Source: Variovorax sp. UMC13
Lineage (GTDB): Bacteria; Pseudomonadota; Gammaproteobacteria; Burkholderiales; Burkholderiaceae_C
Assembly: GCF_014170375.1 (NCBI RefSeq)
Contig: NZ_LZZW01000024.1
Location: 186,001-250,000, forward strand
DNA length: 64,000 bases
Reading direction: 5' to 3'
Numbering within the stretch: the stretch's first letter is position 1; each line of letters starts with the position of its first letter. Below, piece after piece: positions 27,129 through 37,034 of this stretch. The position numbers and the translations under genes were made by a program. The notes under the pieces were generated by a model that ran no database searches, had not been told where the DNA came from, and worked only from the letters and a program-made list of their open reading frames with translations.

Positions 27129-28124
27129 ATGGCACACCGCTCGCTCACCCTGCTCCTGGGATTGGCACTTGGCACGCTCATCACCTTCACCGCCCTGCCC
27201 GCGGCCGCGCAGGCCCCCGCCGCCGACTACCCCACGCAGGGGGTCACGCTCCTGGTGCCCTTCCCCACCGGCGGCATCACCGACAGCATCGCGCGCCTGG
27301 TCGCGCAGGAACTGGGCACGGCCTGGGGCAAGCCCGTGGTGGTCGACAACCGTGCGGGCGCCAGCGGCACCATCGGCGCCACGGCCGTGGCCCGCGCCCC
27401 CAAGGACGGCCACACGGCCCTCTTCACCATCACCACCCACGTGCAGATGCCGGCACTGCGGCGTAGCCTGCCCTACGACGCCGTGAAGGATTTCGCGGCG
27501 GTCTCGCAGATCGGCATGTCGACCTCGGCCCTGGTCGTAACACCCGACTTCCCCGCCACCACGCTGCAGGAATTCGTCACGGTGCTCAAGGCCGAACCCG
27601 GCAAGCACGCCTACGGCTCGACCGGCGTCGCGACCACCTCGCACATTTATGGCGAGCTGTTCAAGAAGGAAGCCGGCGTCGACATGCCGCATGCCCCCTA
27701 CAAGGGTGCGGCACCGATGGTGACGGACCTGCTCGGCGGCCACATCCGCGTCGCGGTGCTCGACACCGGCACCGCGCTGCCCTACCTGCAAAGCGGCAAG
27801 CTGCGCGCGCTCGCAGCCCTCGGCACGCGCCGCTCCGATGCCCTGCCCCAGGTGCCCACCTTCCAGCAGGCCGGCTACGCAGGTTTCGAGCCCTACGCCT
27901 GGATCGGCCTGTTCCTGCCCGCCGGCACACCGCAGGCCCGCATCGACAAGATGTCGACCACGGTGGCCGCGATCATTGCCAGGCCCGAAGTGCAGAAGAA
28001 GATGCGGGAGATGAACATCGAGCCGGTGGGGAGCACGGCGGCGGAGTTCTCGGTGGTGCTGCGCGAGGATGCGCAGACCTGGAAGCAGGTGATCGAGAGG
28101 ACAGGGATTCGGCTGGAGGATTGA
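27129..28124 (+). CDS. Bug-family tripartite tricarboxylate transporter receptor
   Basis: A 331-residue TctC/Bug periplasmic receptor. The signal peptide ends TALPAAAQA and the mature protein begins YPTQGVTLLVPFPTGGITDS. Family marks are DNRAGASGTIGATAVARAP, YGSTGVATTSHIYGELFK and PYKGAAPMVTDLLGGHIRV. The ATG at 27129 gives the proper signal peptide; longer in-frame starts would add unrelated residues. It stands alone between the AT-rich gap and the degraded exoprotein remnants, with no transporter or enzyme gene beside it, so the ligand cannot be inferred. Confidence 0.9.
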   Translation: MAHRSLTLLLGLALGTLITFTALPAAAQAPAADYPTQGVTLLVPFPTGGITDSIARLVAQELGTAWGKPVVVDNRAGASGTIGATAVARAPKDGHTALFTITTHVQMPALRRSLPYDAVKDFAAVSQIGMSTSALVVTPDFPATTLQEFVTVLKAEPGKHAYGSTGVATTSHIYGELFKKEAGVDMPHAPYKGAAPMVTDLLGGHIRVAVLDTGTALPYLQSGKLRALAALGTRRSDALPQVPTFQQAGYAGFEPYAWIGLFLPAGTPQARIDKMSTTVAAIIARPEVQKKMREMNIEPVGSTAAEFSVVLREDAQTWKQVIERTGIRLED

Positions 28125-28239
28125 CACTCGGCCGGGCGCAGCCGAAGGTATGGCATTTCCCCAAGGCGGGACCTTGCGTTCCATGCGCCCCTGAAGCAAC
28201 CGCTGTCGCGTTCGTCGCGTGTTTGGCCGGCACGCGCAG

Positions 28240-29075
28240 GGTTTAAACAGTTGTTCGCCGCCAGGTCCACCTGCGCCCCATCGCCTCCGCAAGCGCAATG
28301 GCCAGCCCGGTCATCAGCGCCGCCAGCTGCACCGTGTCGTCGCGGCGCCCCAGTGTCTCGGCGGCCAGCTCGCCGCCGGCCGCGCCGAGCGCACCCGACG
28401 CGCAAGCCGCACTGCTGCCGGTGCTCGCGGCTCCACCGCACAGCCAGCCGTCACATGGGCCAGCTTGCTGCCGAGGGCATCGGGCTTCAGATCGCCGATT
28501 CGCTGGCCAGTCGCGCCGCCATGGTGTTCAGGAAGGCGCTCGTCAAGCCCGTCGCCAGGTTGGCTTCCAGGCTGCTGCCTTCGAGGCGGTCTTGAGCAAC
28601 TGCAGCCGCCCCGGCTTTCACGTTCTGCGCGCCCCAGTTTGTCAAAGACCTTGCCCAGGTCGCCGCCATTGTTCATGAACGAAACCGTGACTTGTCCGGC
28701 CAGCACGGCGATGCCACCTTGCAACGCGCCAAGGAGGATAGTGCCCGCCCCTTGCGACAGGCCGAGTTGCTTGCCTGCGCTCAGGCGCAGCGTCTCGCCC
28801 GCTTCGGGCTTCGCTGAACGACCGCTGAGGTCGCTCTCGGCCCCTGACGCGGAGATCGTGGTGCCGGTCTCGCTGCTCTCCAGCGTGTGGCCCTCGCTGT
28901 GCCGTCGCGGCGTTCAGGAATGCGGTCAAGCCCCGCATTTCTGCCAAGTCGGCAGCGTGCTCCCCGCAGCCGCCTGTGGATCGATGCGCCTGAAGTTCTC
29001 GGCTGTGCAGTTGGGCTCACAGCGCGGTGAGCCGAGCGTTCCCCATTCTCCCTGGCCACTCCCGCGTTTCACGCA
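28240..29075 (-). pseudogene. Scrambled remnant of FhaB/CdiA-like exoprotein gene
   Basis: Non-coding but clearly related to the 3' part of the intact-looking exoprotein gene. Bases 28243-28780 resemble 32214-32880 with deletions and frameshifts. Bases 28780-28905 resemble 33567-33703. Bases 28910-29070 resemble 32045-32175. The blocks are not in the order of the parent gene, so it arose by duplication followed by deletion and rearrangement. No open frame spans it. Divergence is higher than in the 30435-30790 copy, so it is the older of the two. Confidence 0.75.
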
Positions 29076-29117
29076 CGCCGTCAGCCCCCGATCGGCTGCA
29101 CAGGCCCCTACGGGCGG

Positions 29118-29558
29118 CTACCAAGCCTTACCAGGAAGCGTGATCTCAACTGCAACGCCGATATCCACGTCTAACGAAAACCACTGCATACCGGATCCTA
29201 GGTTGACCAATTCCACGCTGCTGCGAGGAATCCAATCCATCGCATCTGGAGCTATTCCGTCCGGGTAGGTAGTGCCATGGGATAACCGAAGCCGAAAGGC
29301 GATAAAAGGCTCTATGCACCCTGGCAGCCCCTGCTTCCGTGCTTCCTTGTACTTCAGTTCCCAACTAGTACCGGGGTGGTCAATTCTCTCAACCTGCTAA
29401 ATAACACTCCCCTAGGAATCTAGGCGAAAGACGTTTCTATTTCCATCCTGCACCTCTACCCTCTTCGAGTTATTTTTAAAGAAAAAACAAATAACACAAC
29501 CGCCATCCGGCATTTTTAGACGCCTGGACTGGCAGTCCTTGAAATCTTCGATTGCCAT
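29118..29558 (-). pseudogene. Orphan immunity-like gene with two in-frame TAG codons
   Basis: Reading minus-strand from ATG at 29558, 48 codons end in TAG (29412-29414). The same frame then runs GSVI, a second TAG (29397-29399), and continues 92 codons to TAG at 29118-29120. Joined, it would be about 146 residues. The junction reads sensibly as DS-x-GSVI-x-QVERIDHPGTSWE, so single-base changes from CAG and TGG are plausible causes. The downstream part (GLPGCIEPFIAFRLRLSHG, later VNLGSGMQWFSLDVDIGV) looks like a real protein. Position among orphan CDI immunity genes suggests an immunity protein. I do not recognise the family. Confidence 0.55.
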
Positions 29559-29714
29559 TTAAAGACTTCACATTTCCAAACAAAGAAACAGATCATCCAT
29601 CGAAAGCATTTCATCGGCCAAGCCTAAGGAGCTTCAGGCAGGCGGTCAAAATCCACTTATTCTCCAGCGCATACTTTGATTTCATACAGCCAATAAAAAT
29701 CCGCTTCCGTCAGA

Positions 29715-29921
29715 TCATTTTTTCTTTTCATAAAAGTCCACAAAACTAGTCAATACGCAATACTCTCGCTGCTTCCGCAACATACTTATTGCATGATGAG
29801 AATCACCAGCGTCAACAGAAATACGCACTTCCAACTCCTGGTTATCAAACGATTGAAGCTCTTCTATGAGATTTCGTATCGTTTTCCCCTTAAACACCCA
29901 AGCCGGCTCTTTTTGATCCAT
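29715..29921 (-). CDS. Small hypothetical protein in the CDI orphan region
   Basis: A 68-residue protein with good ribosome-site support (GGGAGTGG just before the ATG at 29921). It contains KTIRNLIEELQSFDNQELEV and ends with a Lys-rich FYEKKK. The composition is AT-rich like its neighbours. Family not recognised. Lying between Imm8-like and the amber-interrupted immunity-like gene, it may be part of a small orphan immunity or antitoxin module. Confidence 0.45.
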   Translation of the reverse strand: MDQKEPAWVFKGKTIRNLIEELQSFDNQELEVRISVDAGDSHHAISMLRKQREYCVLTSFVDFYEKKK

Positions 29922-30052
29922 TTTCCACTCCCAATGGCCAATTCAACTGCTAGATCAGCACCGAAATATTCAGCACTCAAATTCAAAACCTTTAAACCGC
30001 CCCCCAGCATCGCCATTGCAGTCGCCACATCGCGGGCGGAATATTTTTTCAA
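29864..30052 (-). CDS. Small hypothetical ORF overlapping the Imm8-like stop
   Basis: A 62-codon frame starting with TTG at 30052, overlapping the Imm8-like stop, and overlapping the next small gene by 58 bases in another frame. It contains SARDVATAMAMLGGGLKVLN and EYFGADLAVELAIGSG. Start codon and heavy overlap make it doubtful. It could also be the front half of a gene frameshifted into the 68-residue ORF. No family recognised. Confidence 0.25.
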   Translation of the reverse strand: MKKYSARDVATAMAMLGGGLKVLNLSAEYFGADLAVELAIGSGKWIKKSRLGCLRGKRYEIS

Positions 30053-30420
30053 ATACTTTCTCGATACCCATCAAACTCCCAGGCAAGACGGTTGTTTATT
30101 TCCCCTGCAACCTCAACCCAAGAATCTCCTTCAATCTCGCTCAAATAATTTTCAATGAAAAGAATGATCGCCTCAAAAAAATAGTCGACCACAATTAAGG
30201 TCGGGCGACTCCCCCACGAAATTGAATCAAAATCAATGTTGCGAGATCGATTTGTCCATAACCATTTCAAAGAACATACCTCGAGTTGAAAAATATCCAT
30301 GCCCACACTGTCTTCGGGCCCAATTTCCAATTCAAACAAGACACGAAAGGCCGCATCATCTGGAACATAACTCGTTAAATCAACATTGCTCGATATTATC
30401 GATTTCAATATCGGCTTCAT
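30049..30420 (-). CDS. Imm8-like immunity protein, orphan
   Basis: A 123-residue acidic cytoplasmic protein. The N-terminus MKPILKSIISSNVDLTSYVP, then FELEIGPEDSVGMDIFQLEV and CSLKWLW, match my recollection of the Immunity protein 8 family, which protects against polymorphic toxins. It has no adjacent full toxin gene: just upstream (minus-strand sense) is a truncated exoprotein copy whose stop lies at about 30431, ten bases away. It is therefore probably an orphan immunity gene left by toxin-module replacement. AT-rich composition supports a separate origin from the surrounding chromosome. Confidence 0.65.
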   Translation of the reverse strand: MKPILKSIISSNVDLTSYVPDDAAFRVLFELEIGPEDSVGMDIFQLEVCSLKWLWTNRSRNIDFDSISWGSRPTLIVVDYFFEAIILFIENYLSEIEGDSWVEVAGEINNRLAWEFDGYRESI

Positions 30421-30430
30421 TATTTCCCCT

Positions 30431-30795
30431 TTATGCCATGGTGGTGAGCAGGCTCTTCACGCTCGCGCTGTTGCCGAGTTCGTCGAAGACCTTGCCCAAG
30501 TCGCCGCCGTTGTTCATGAACGAGACCGTGGCCTGCCCGACCAGGGTCGTGATGCCGCCCTGCAAGGCCCCGGCGAGGATCGTTGTCGCGCCCTGGGACA
30601 GGCCCAGCGTGCCGGCCAGACCCGTCCCGGCCGTGGCCGCGGTGGTGCCGGTGGCGGCCGTGCCCGCAGTGCCCGCCGCCGCCGTGCCAGCGCCTGCGGT
30701 GGCGACTGCAACCACCAGAGCATGATCAGCGCCGAACTCACCGGCCTCAGGGCTGGTCTGGCCGCACTGCCACTTGTCGTGCGCTTCCCATCAAC
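30431..30795 (-). pseudogene. Truncated duplicate of the exoprotein pre-toxin region
   Basis: Bases 30435-30790 are a near-identical copy of 32710-33060 in the exoprotein gene (I count only a handful of substitutions and one small insertion). It encodes the Ala/Thr/Gly-rich segment VAVATAGAGTAAAGTAGTAA through VSFMNNGGDLGKVFDELG, then stops at LTTMA. The frame is shifted at the upstream end (KWQCGQTSPEAGEFGADHA). It has no start or secretion domain, so it cannot act alone but could recombine with the parent gene. Confidence 0.8.
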
Positions 30796-30833
30796 GTTGG
30801 CGTTGTTTTCGATTCTTCGCTAATCACGAGCTT

Positions 30834-30990
30834 TTTTCTGGCTCCGCCATGCGTCGCGCTTCGACTAAGAGCGCATTGACCTGCGCGATCTGTTCGCGGA
30901 TGAGCTTCTGTTCGTAGAGCCGTCGCCGAACGTGGTAGCTGCCGAAGCTGGAAACGAATCCGCCGACGACCACACCCTGGTGCTGATCTG
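30834..30990 (-). pseudogene. Short exoprotein-like fragment
   Basis: An open stretch of about 50 codons. Its centre, RLYEQKLIREQIAQ, matches the exoprotein segment GFYEQKLIREQIAQLTGYR encoded near 34470-34530. The flanking sequence does not match. There is no start codon in frame before an upstream stop. A fusion fragment left by rearrangement. Confidence 0.5.
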
Positions 30991-31005
30991 CGTCTCAGAA
31001 GTGCG

Positions 31006-31401
31006 TCAATCTGCAAGCTGGTAACTACCGTCTGGCATCTGCCACGCAACACCGGCGGGGCAAATATCCAGAAACCACCAAACATTCATGCCGAAGCCTT
31101 CATAGGCAGCTTCAAAGCCGGGCTTGGTGCATCGCTTGTCCGCGTCTTCCTCGCTCGCTGGAAAAGCTAATCGAAACATCTCGACTTGGTCGTCGATCTC
31201 GGTTGAAAGAAAGACGCCATTCTTGTGTAGCTTGATGCGGCCTTCGCGAAGGAGGCTCTCAAGAATCCATAAAAAGGCATCGCGTCGCCGGTCGAATTCC
31301 GGACCGTCATACCGCAACTGCGTCCAGACTCCCATCAGGCTTTGAGTCTCTGCGTTCCCAACGATTTCGTCATAACGATCCTGGATAATTATTGGAGTCA
31401 T
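31006..31401 (-). CDS. DUF596-type immunity protein for the adjacent CDI toxin
   Basis: A 131-residue cytoplasmic protein. The core WILESLLREGRIKLHKNG, FLSTEIDDQVEMFRLAFP and the C-terminal WWFLDICPAGVAWQM match my recollection of DUF596, a family found beside polymorphic toxins and Maf/CDI loci. Its ATG overlaps the exoprotein stop (ATGA, 31398-31401), the expected toxin-immunity coupling. It should bind and neutralise the C-terminal toxin encoded just upstream. AT-richer than the exoprotein body, as usual for a swapped toxin-immunity pair. Confidence 0.7.
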   Translation of the reverse strand: MTPIIIQDRYDEIVGNAETQSLMGVWTQLRYDGPEFDRRRDAFLWILESLLREGRIKLHKNGVFLSTEIDDQVEMFRLAFPASEEDADKRCTKPGFEAAYEGFGMNVWWFLDICPAGVAWQMPDGSYQLAD

Positions 31402-34400
31402 TTGAACTTCAACTCAAAATTTGTTCCCGGTTTCTTACCTGCAGCACTCTCCAGAGCACCAACGTCTTTCATATCTACCGTCCATCTTCCAACCCCGCTG
31501 CTGGAGATGCTGCGCACATTGATCGTCGTACCATCACTGAGCTTCACTGTCCATACACCTTGATCAACGGCCTTGAACGGCTGTCCGGCAGCTAGTTCTC
31601 TTGCATAGGTAAAGACCTGCCGCTCAAGCTCCACCGCCGACATACTCGTTGTATCGAACACCTTGGTCGTGCCATTCAAATTACCCTCCATAGTCGCGAT
31701 ATAGCTCTTGCCGCTGATGGTCACGCTACTGGCGCTGGTCTGCCGGCTGAAGAGTTGCGCCAATTCTCCAATACGTTCTTCTTGTTGCAACAGAACTTTC
31801 TGCTGGACCACAACCTTCAGCGCTGATGTCAAGGCCTCCACCGCCGGCTCTCCCACCTTGCGCACCATCCCTCCCGCAATCGGCACCAAGCCGACTGCTG
31901 CCCAGATGCGACTGGCCTCTTCGCCAGTGAGACTGCTTTGACCGGTGATCAGCTGGAGTACTGATTCGCCCGAGCCATAGACGGGAACAAGCTCCAGCAA
32001 CGTCTGCGCCAATCGTGTCGCCTGCTCCGGTGTGATGACACCGCGCTTCGCCACTTCCGCAAGATCGGCAGCACGCTCCACCGCAGCCGCCTGTTGATCG
32101 ATGCGCCTGAAATCCTCGGCTGTGCAGTTGGGCTCACACAGCGCAGTGAGCCGAGCGTTCTCCTTGGCCACCACTTCACGCACACCGGCAAACGGCGAGT
32201 GGCTCAGGTAGTTGTTTGCCGCCGCATTCCCCCCCGCCGTCGCCGCCAGGTTCACTTGCCCCGCATCGCCGCCCGCGAGCGCAACGGCCAGCCCGGCCAT
32301 CAGCGCCGACACCTGCACCGTGTCTTCGCGCCGCCCCAGGGTCTCGGCGGCCAGCTCGCCAACGGCCGCACCGAGCGCACCCGACGCGCAACCCGCGCTG
32401 CTGCCGGCGCTCGCGGCCCCCACCGCACAGCCGGCCATCGCATGGGCCATCTTGTTGACGAAGGCATCGAGCTCCAGGCCCCCGATCTCGTTGGCCAGTT
32501 GTGCCGCCACGGTGCTCAGGAACGCACTCTTCAACCCCGCCGCCAGGTTGTCTTCCAGGCTGCCGCCTTCGAGGGCGGTCTTGATCAATGCCGACGCAGC
32601 ACCGGCTTTCACGTTCTGCGTGAGCTGGTCCATGAATAGCTGCTTCCCACCGTTCACGGTGGGGAAGCCATTCGGGTCCATGTTCAGCCCGGCCAGGGCA
32701 CCGCCCGTGGCCATGGCGGTGAGCAGGCTCTTCACGCTCGCGCTGCTGCCGAGTTCGTCGAAGACCTTGCCCAGGTCGCCGCCGTTGTTCATGAACGAGA
32801 CCGTGGCCTGCCCGACCAGGGTCGTGATGCCGCCTTGCAAGGCCCCGGCGAGGATCGTTGTCGCGCCCTGGGACAGGCCCAGCGTGCCGGCCAGACCCGT
32901 CCCGGCCGTGGCCGCGGTGGTGCCGGTGGCGGCCGTGCCCGCAGTGCCTGCCGCCGCCGTGCCAGCGCCTGCGGTGGCGACTGCGACCACCAGCATGATC
33001 AGCGCCGAGCTCACCGGCCCCAGTCCCGTCTGCCGGTACTGCCACTTGTCGTGCGCCTCCTGCACGCGCTGCCAGTCCACCTTGCCCGCCAGCGCCGGAT
33101 CGTTGACGAGTTGGTCGACCCAGCCCATGCCGGGTTGCCGCGCCAAGGAGGCAGGAGTGTCCTTGCCGCCGATCTGCACCTCGACGCCCCCCTTCGCATC
33201 GACCGTCAGCTTCCCCACGTTGAACCGGCTGTACTCCGTGGTCTCGTCCACATGGCCCTTGCCCGAGGCCGACACCCAGGCCGCGTCGCCCTTGGCTTCC
33301 TGGTAGCTCGCGCTGTCGGTGCTGTGCTGGGCCTGGAAGACCAGCTTGCCGCTGGCCTGGATGTCCAGCGTGTCGGCCTTGACGTCGGCCGCGCCCAGCA
33401 CGGTGTTCTCGCCGCTTTGCAGCTCGATGTGCCGCGCCGACAGTTCGGTGCGCGCCAGCGTCACCTGCTGGCTGCTCGCGTCCAGGCTGTAGTGCTCCAG
33501 GCCGCTCTTGGTGGCGTGTCGGGTCTCGGCGCTGCGCTGGTTTTCTCCGGCGACCAGGGTGAGTCGCTTGCCCGCGCTCAGGCGCAGGATGTCGCCCGCT
33601 TCGAGCGTCGCCGCACGGCCGCTGAGGTCGCCCTCGGCACGCAGCCGCGCGTCGCCCGCCGCGGAGATCGTGGTGCCGGTCTCGGTGCTCTCCAGCGTGT
33701 GGCGGCTCATCTTGCCGTTCCAGCGGATGTCTTCCTCGCGGCCCGTGGTCACGGTGCCGAGGTCGATGCGGCCCTGCGCATGCACGCGCATGTCGCCCGC
33801 GCTGCGCACCTGCGCGCCCGCGAAGTTGGCGTCGCGGCCCACATCGGCTTCGAGCAGGCCGCCTTCGCCGGTGACGTAGAGGCCCGCGACACGGTCGATG
33901 GCGACCGCGCCGAGCTTCACGCCGCGCGGGTCACCGGCAGCACCGGTGCTGCTGGTGGCGCCGCGCGTGGTGGTGGCCACGTTGAGGTCGCGGCCCACGT
34001 CGAGCTTGAGGTGGCTCACCGCATCGATGGTGCCGCCGATGTTGTTGAGGTCGTTGCGGGTGGTGATGCCCACGTCGTGGCCGGTGATGCGTCCGCCCAG
34101 GTTGTTCAGGTTGTCGGCATTCAGGCGCACCGTGTGGCGGCCGGCCACGGTGCCGGCGCTGTTGGTGAGGTCGCCGCTGAGCTGGACGTCCACGCTCGCA
34201 CCCGAGAGCAGTGCACCGCTGCCGTCGATGTCGCCAGGCCTCACGCGCACGTAGACCTGCGGCACCAGCACGCGCTGGCTGCTGCCGTCGGGCAGGATCA
34301 CGGTCTGTTCGACCAGCCAGACGATGTCGCTGGTGAGCTGCGCCATCTGCGCCGCGCTCAGCGCGATGCCGGGGCGCAGGCCGTACTGCTGGGCGAAGGT

Positions 34401-37034
34401 GGCGCCGGCGTTCATCAGGGCGGTGTACTGCGCCTCGTCGTCGCCGAAGCCTTCGAGATAACGGTAGCCGGTGAGCTGCGCGATCTGCTCGCGGATCAGT
34501 TTCTGCTCGTAGAAGCCGTCGCCCAGGCGCTTGAGGGTGCTGTTCGGGTCCAGGCCCAGGGCGTTGAACAGGTAGTCGCTGCTCAGCCATTGGCGATAGC
34601 CCGCGAAGCGCGGATCGGTCTCGACCAGGTAGCGGCCGTCGTTGCCCGTGCGGAACAGACTCGCGGTGGGCAGGCCCAGCGGCGGCGTGCCGGTGCGGAC
34701 CGACACGGGTTTGCCGCCTGATGCACCCGGCGCCTGCGGCACCTCGACGATCGGCGCGGTGCGGGTGTTGGCGTTCACGCTGCCACCGCCGGTGGCGCCC
34801 TGGGCGGCCGCACCGGTGGCGACGGGTCCGGGCAGCTCGCCCTCGCCGTTCACCGCGGTGAAGCCTTTCTGGCGCGCCGCCGCCAGGGTCACGGTGCCCG
34901 GCTCCGACAGGTTGTAGGCGGCCTTGTCGTAGAGGCGCTCGTCGCTGTCGAAGGTATGCGTTTTGATGTAGCTGTGGACGGTGGTCCCGGTGCGCGTCGT
35001 CGGCGCATCGACCTCCTGGCCGATGTCCTTGACGGTGCCGCCGGTCACCTTCAATTCGCCGCCGGCCAGGATCTGGCTCATCTCGTTGCGGCCCTGCCCC
35101 ACGTCGATGTGCATCGCACCGCCCGCCAGGATCTTGCCCGGCGCCGAACTCCGGAGCACCGGGGTCTGCGTCTGCAGGTCGTAGTCCCAGGCGTCGTAGG
35201 TGTTGTAGATGCGTCCGGGCTTGCCGAGGCTGCCGGTCATGGTGCGCACGAACTTTTCCGTGGCCTCGTCGAGCTGCCGGTGGGCCTAGCGATAGGCCTG
35301 CCACTGGTCGTACTCGGCCTGGGTCACGGGGTGGTCGAAGGGCTGCAGCACGTCCACCATGCCGCCGGGATCGCCCACCTGGACGACGATGCCTGCCTGC
35401 CCGACGATGATGTTCGGATCGATCCGCGCCGGATGGCCAGCAGGCAACTCGACCGCCGGCGGCGTCACGCCGAAGTCGGCCCAGATGGGGTCGCCGATGC
35501 CGTACCACGCGCCCGGTTGCTTGACGGTCTCGCAGTAGTCGCTGTCGCCGCCAAAGCATTGGACATAGCTCGCGTCGGCGCTGTTTTGCGGGCTCTTTGC
35601 GTAGTAGGGCCTGAACTTCGCCAGCGGGTAGTCCGGCGAGGTCAGCAGCAGCCGGTAGTCGGGGTTGTCGCCCGGCACATAGGGGCTGGGCGCCGCGATG
35701 GTGGTGAAGGCGCTGTTGGCGATGCCCGTGTAGCCGCCGAGGATGAACAGCACGTCTTCGGCCTTCCAGCGCTGCGCGCTGCCCGGCACCGCGTACTCGA
35801 CCACGTGGGTGCGGGGGCCCTGTTCCATCGTCCAGGTCACGCCGCCGTTGGTGTTGTGGAGTTGCGTCGCGCCGATGTCGACCCGGCCCAGGGCCTCGAT
35901 GGTGGCGGCGTGGTTGCTCAGTTCGCCGGTCCGGCCGGTGGCGTGGCGATCGGCGTCGAGCGCACCACCGATCGCGAGGTCGCCGGCGCTGAAGATCAGC
36001 GCGCCGTTGCGGTTCTCGATGCGGCCCGCACCGATGTCCAGCCGCTGGCGTGCCGAAATGCTGCCGCCATGCTTGCCGATGTTCTCCAGCCGCCCCGCCG
36101 CGGTGACGACCAGGCCCCCGACCCCCGCGCCGATGTGGCCCGCGTTGCGCACGCCCAGCCCGGCCTCGGTGCCGATCAATGTGATCTTGCCCGCGTACAT
36201 GCCGCCCAGCGCCGCCACGTCGAGCGCGAAGCTCGGGGTGGGGCCCGTGGGCGCGACCGGCGCCTGCGCACTGCCGTCCACCGTGACCTGGTTGGCGCCG
36301 GCCACGACCTTCAGCTCGTTGGCCCAGACCCCCGCATTGAGCTGCACCGCCCGTGCCAGGATGGCCGCGTAGTCGGTCTTGCTGGCGTCCAGGCCCGTGC
36401 CCTCGATGTTCACCGTGCCGCCGCGCACCAGGAAGCTGTCGAGCCCGCCGTGGGCGTTGAACTGCGGCGTGCCGGTGGTCAGCGTCGCGCGGCTCGCGTT
36501 GAGGAAGCCGCCGCCGTTGACCTGGATGCCCGCCGGGTTGGCGATGATCACTTCGGCGCGCTGGCCCGCGACTTCGACATATCCGCGCAGCTGGCTCGGA
36601 TTGGCGCTGTTCACCTCGTTGAGGATCACGCGCGCGCCCCCGCCCGCGAGCCAGGGGTTGCCCTGCACCCAGCCGCCCAATTGGGTCTGGGCGTTGGTGC
36701 GGCTGATGTTGAGGATCACGCCCTTGGCGTTGACGTCGAACTGGGAATAGGTGTTGCGCGAGACGCCCGCGGCGCTGGGCGTCTGGATGTTGACCAGGGG
36801 CACGCCGTTGGGGGCCGCGAGCAGGGTCGGGCGCTGGCGCCCGGGGGCGCCAGGGTCGGCCACGATCTGGGCATGCAGCGGCGCGCTCATCAGGGCCGCG
36901 GCCAGCGCCCCCACGCTCACCGCCGCGGAGGTCGCGCCGCTGGCGCCCTTGCCCGTGCTGCGCGCGCTCTCCTGCACCACCATGCGCAGGCCGCGCGCGG
37001 CGTTGAAGACAATGCGATGCAAACGCTTGTTCAT
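31398..37034 (-). pseudogene. FhaB/CdiA-like two-partner-secretion exoprotein, interrupted by one in-frame TAG
   Basis: A frame of 1,878 codons broken only by TAG at 35286-35288 (codon 583). The ATG at 37034 follows GGGAGAGAG. Residues 1-56 are an ESPR-type extended signal peptide (MNKRLHRIVFNAARGLRMVV, cleavage near APLHAQ). The TPS haemagglutination domain follows (PLVNIQTPSAAGVSRNTYSQ, GYVEVAGQRAEVIIANPAGI). After the TAG come filamentous beta-helix repeats, the DUF637-like Ala/Gly-rich segment and NAAANNYLSH, a VENN-like boundary. About 267 residues of variable toxin region end it, with no catalytic motif I recognise. Reinitiation at 35249 would lack secretion signals. It may be a pseudogene, a sequencing error or a suppressed stop. 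Confidence 0.8.

Noticed and set aside
29552..30198. Plus-strand small ORFs in the AT-rich CDI region
   Set aside because: They are antisense to the Imm8-like, 68-residue and immunity-like genes, and lack ribosome sites. The minus-strand frames have better motifs and fit the locus direction.
28240..31000. Transposase or insertion sequence responsible for the rearrangements
   Set aside because: I found no transposase-like frame, terminal inverted repeats or target duplications; homologous recombination between exoprotein copies explains the structure.
31124..31595. Plus-strand small ORFs opposite the DUF596 gene and toxin tip
   Set aside because: Antisense to well-supported genes; no start signals.
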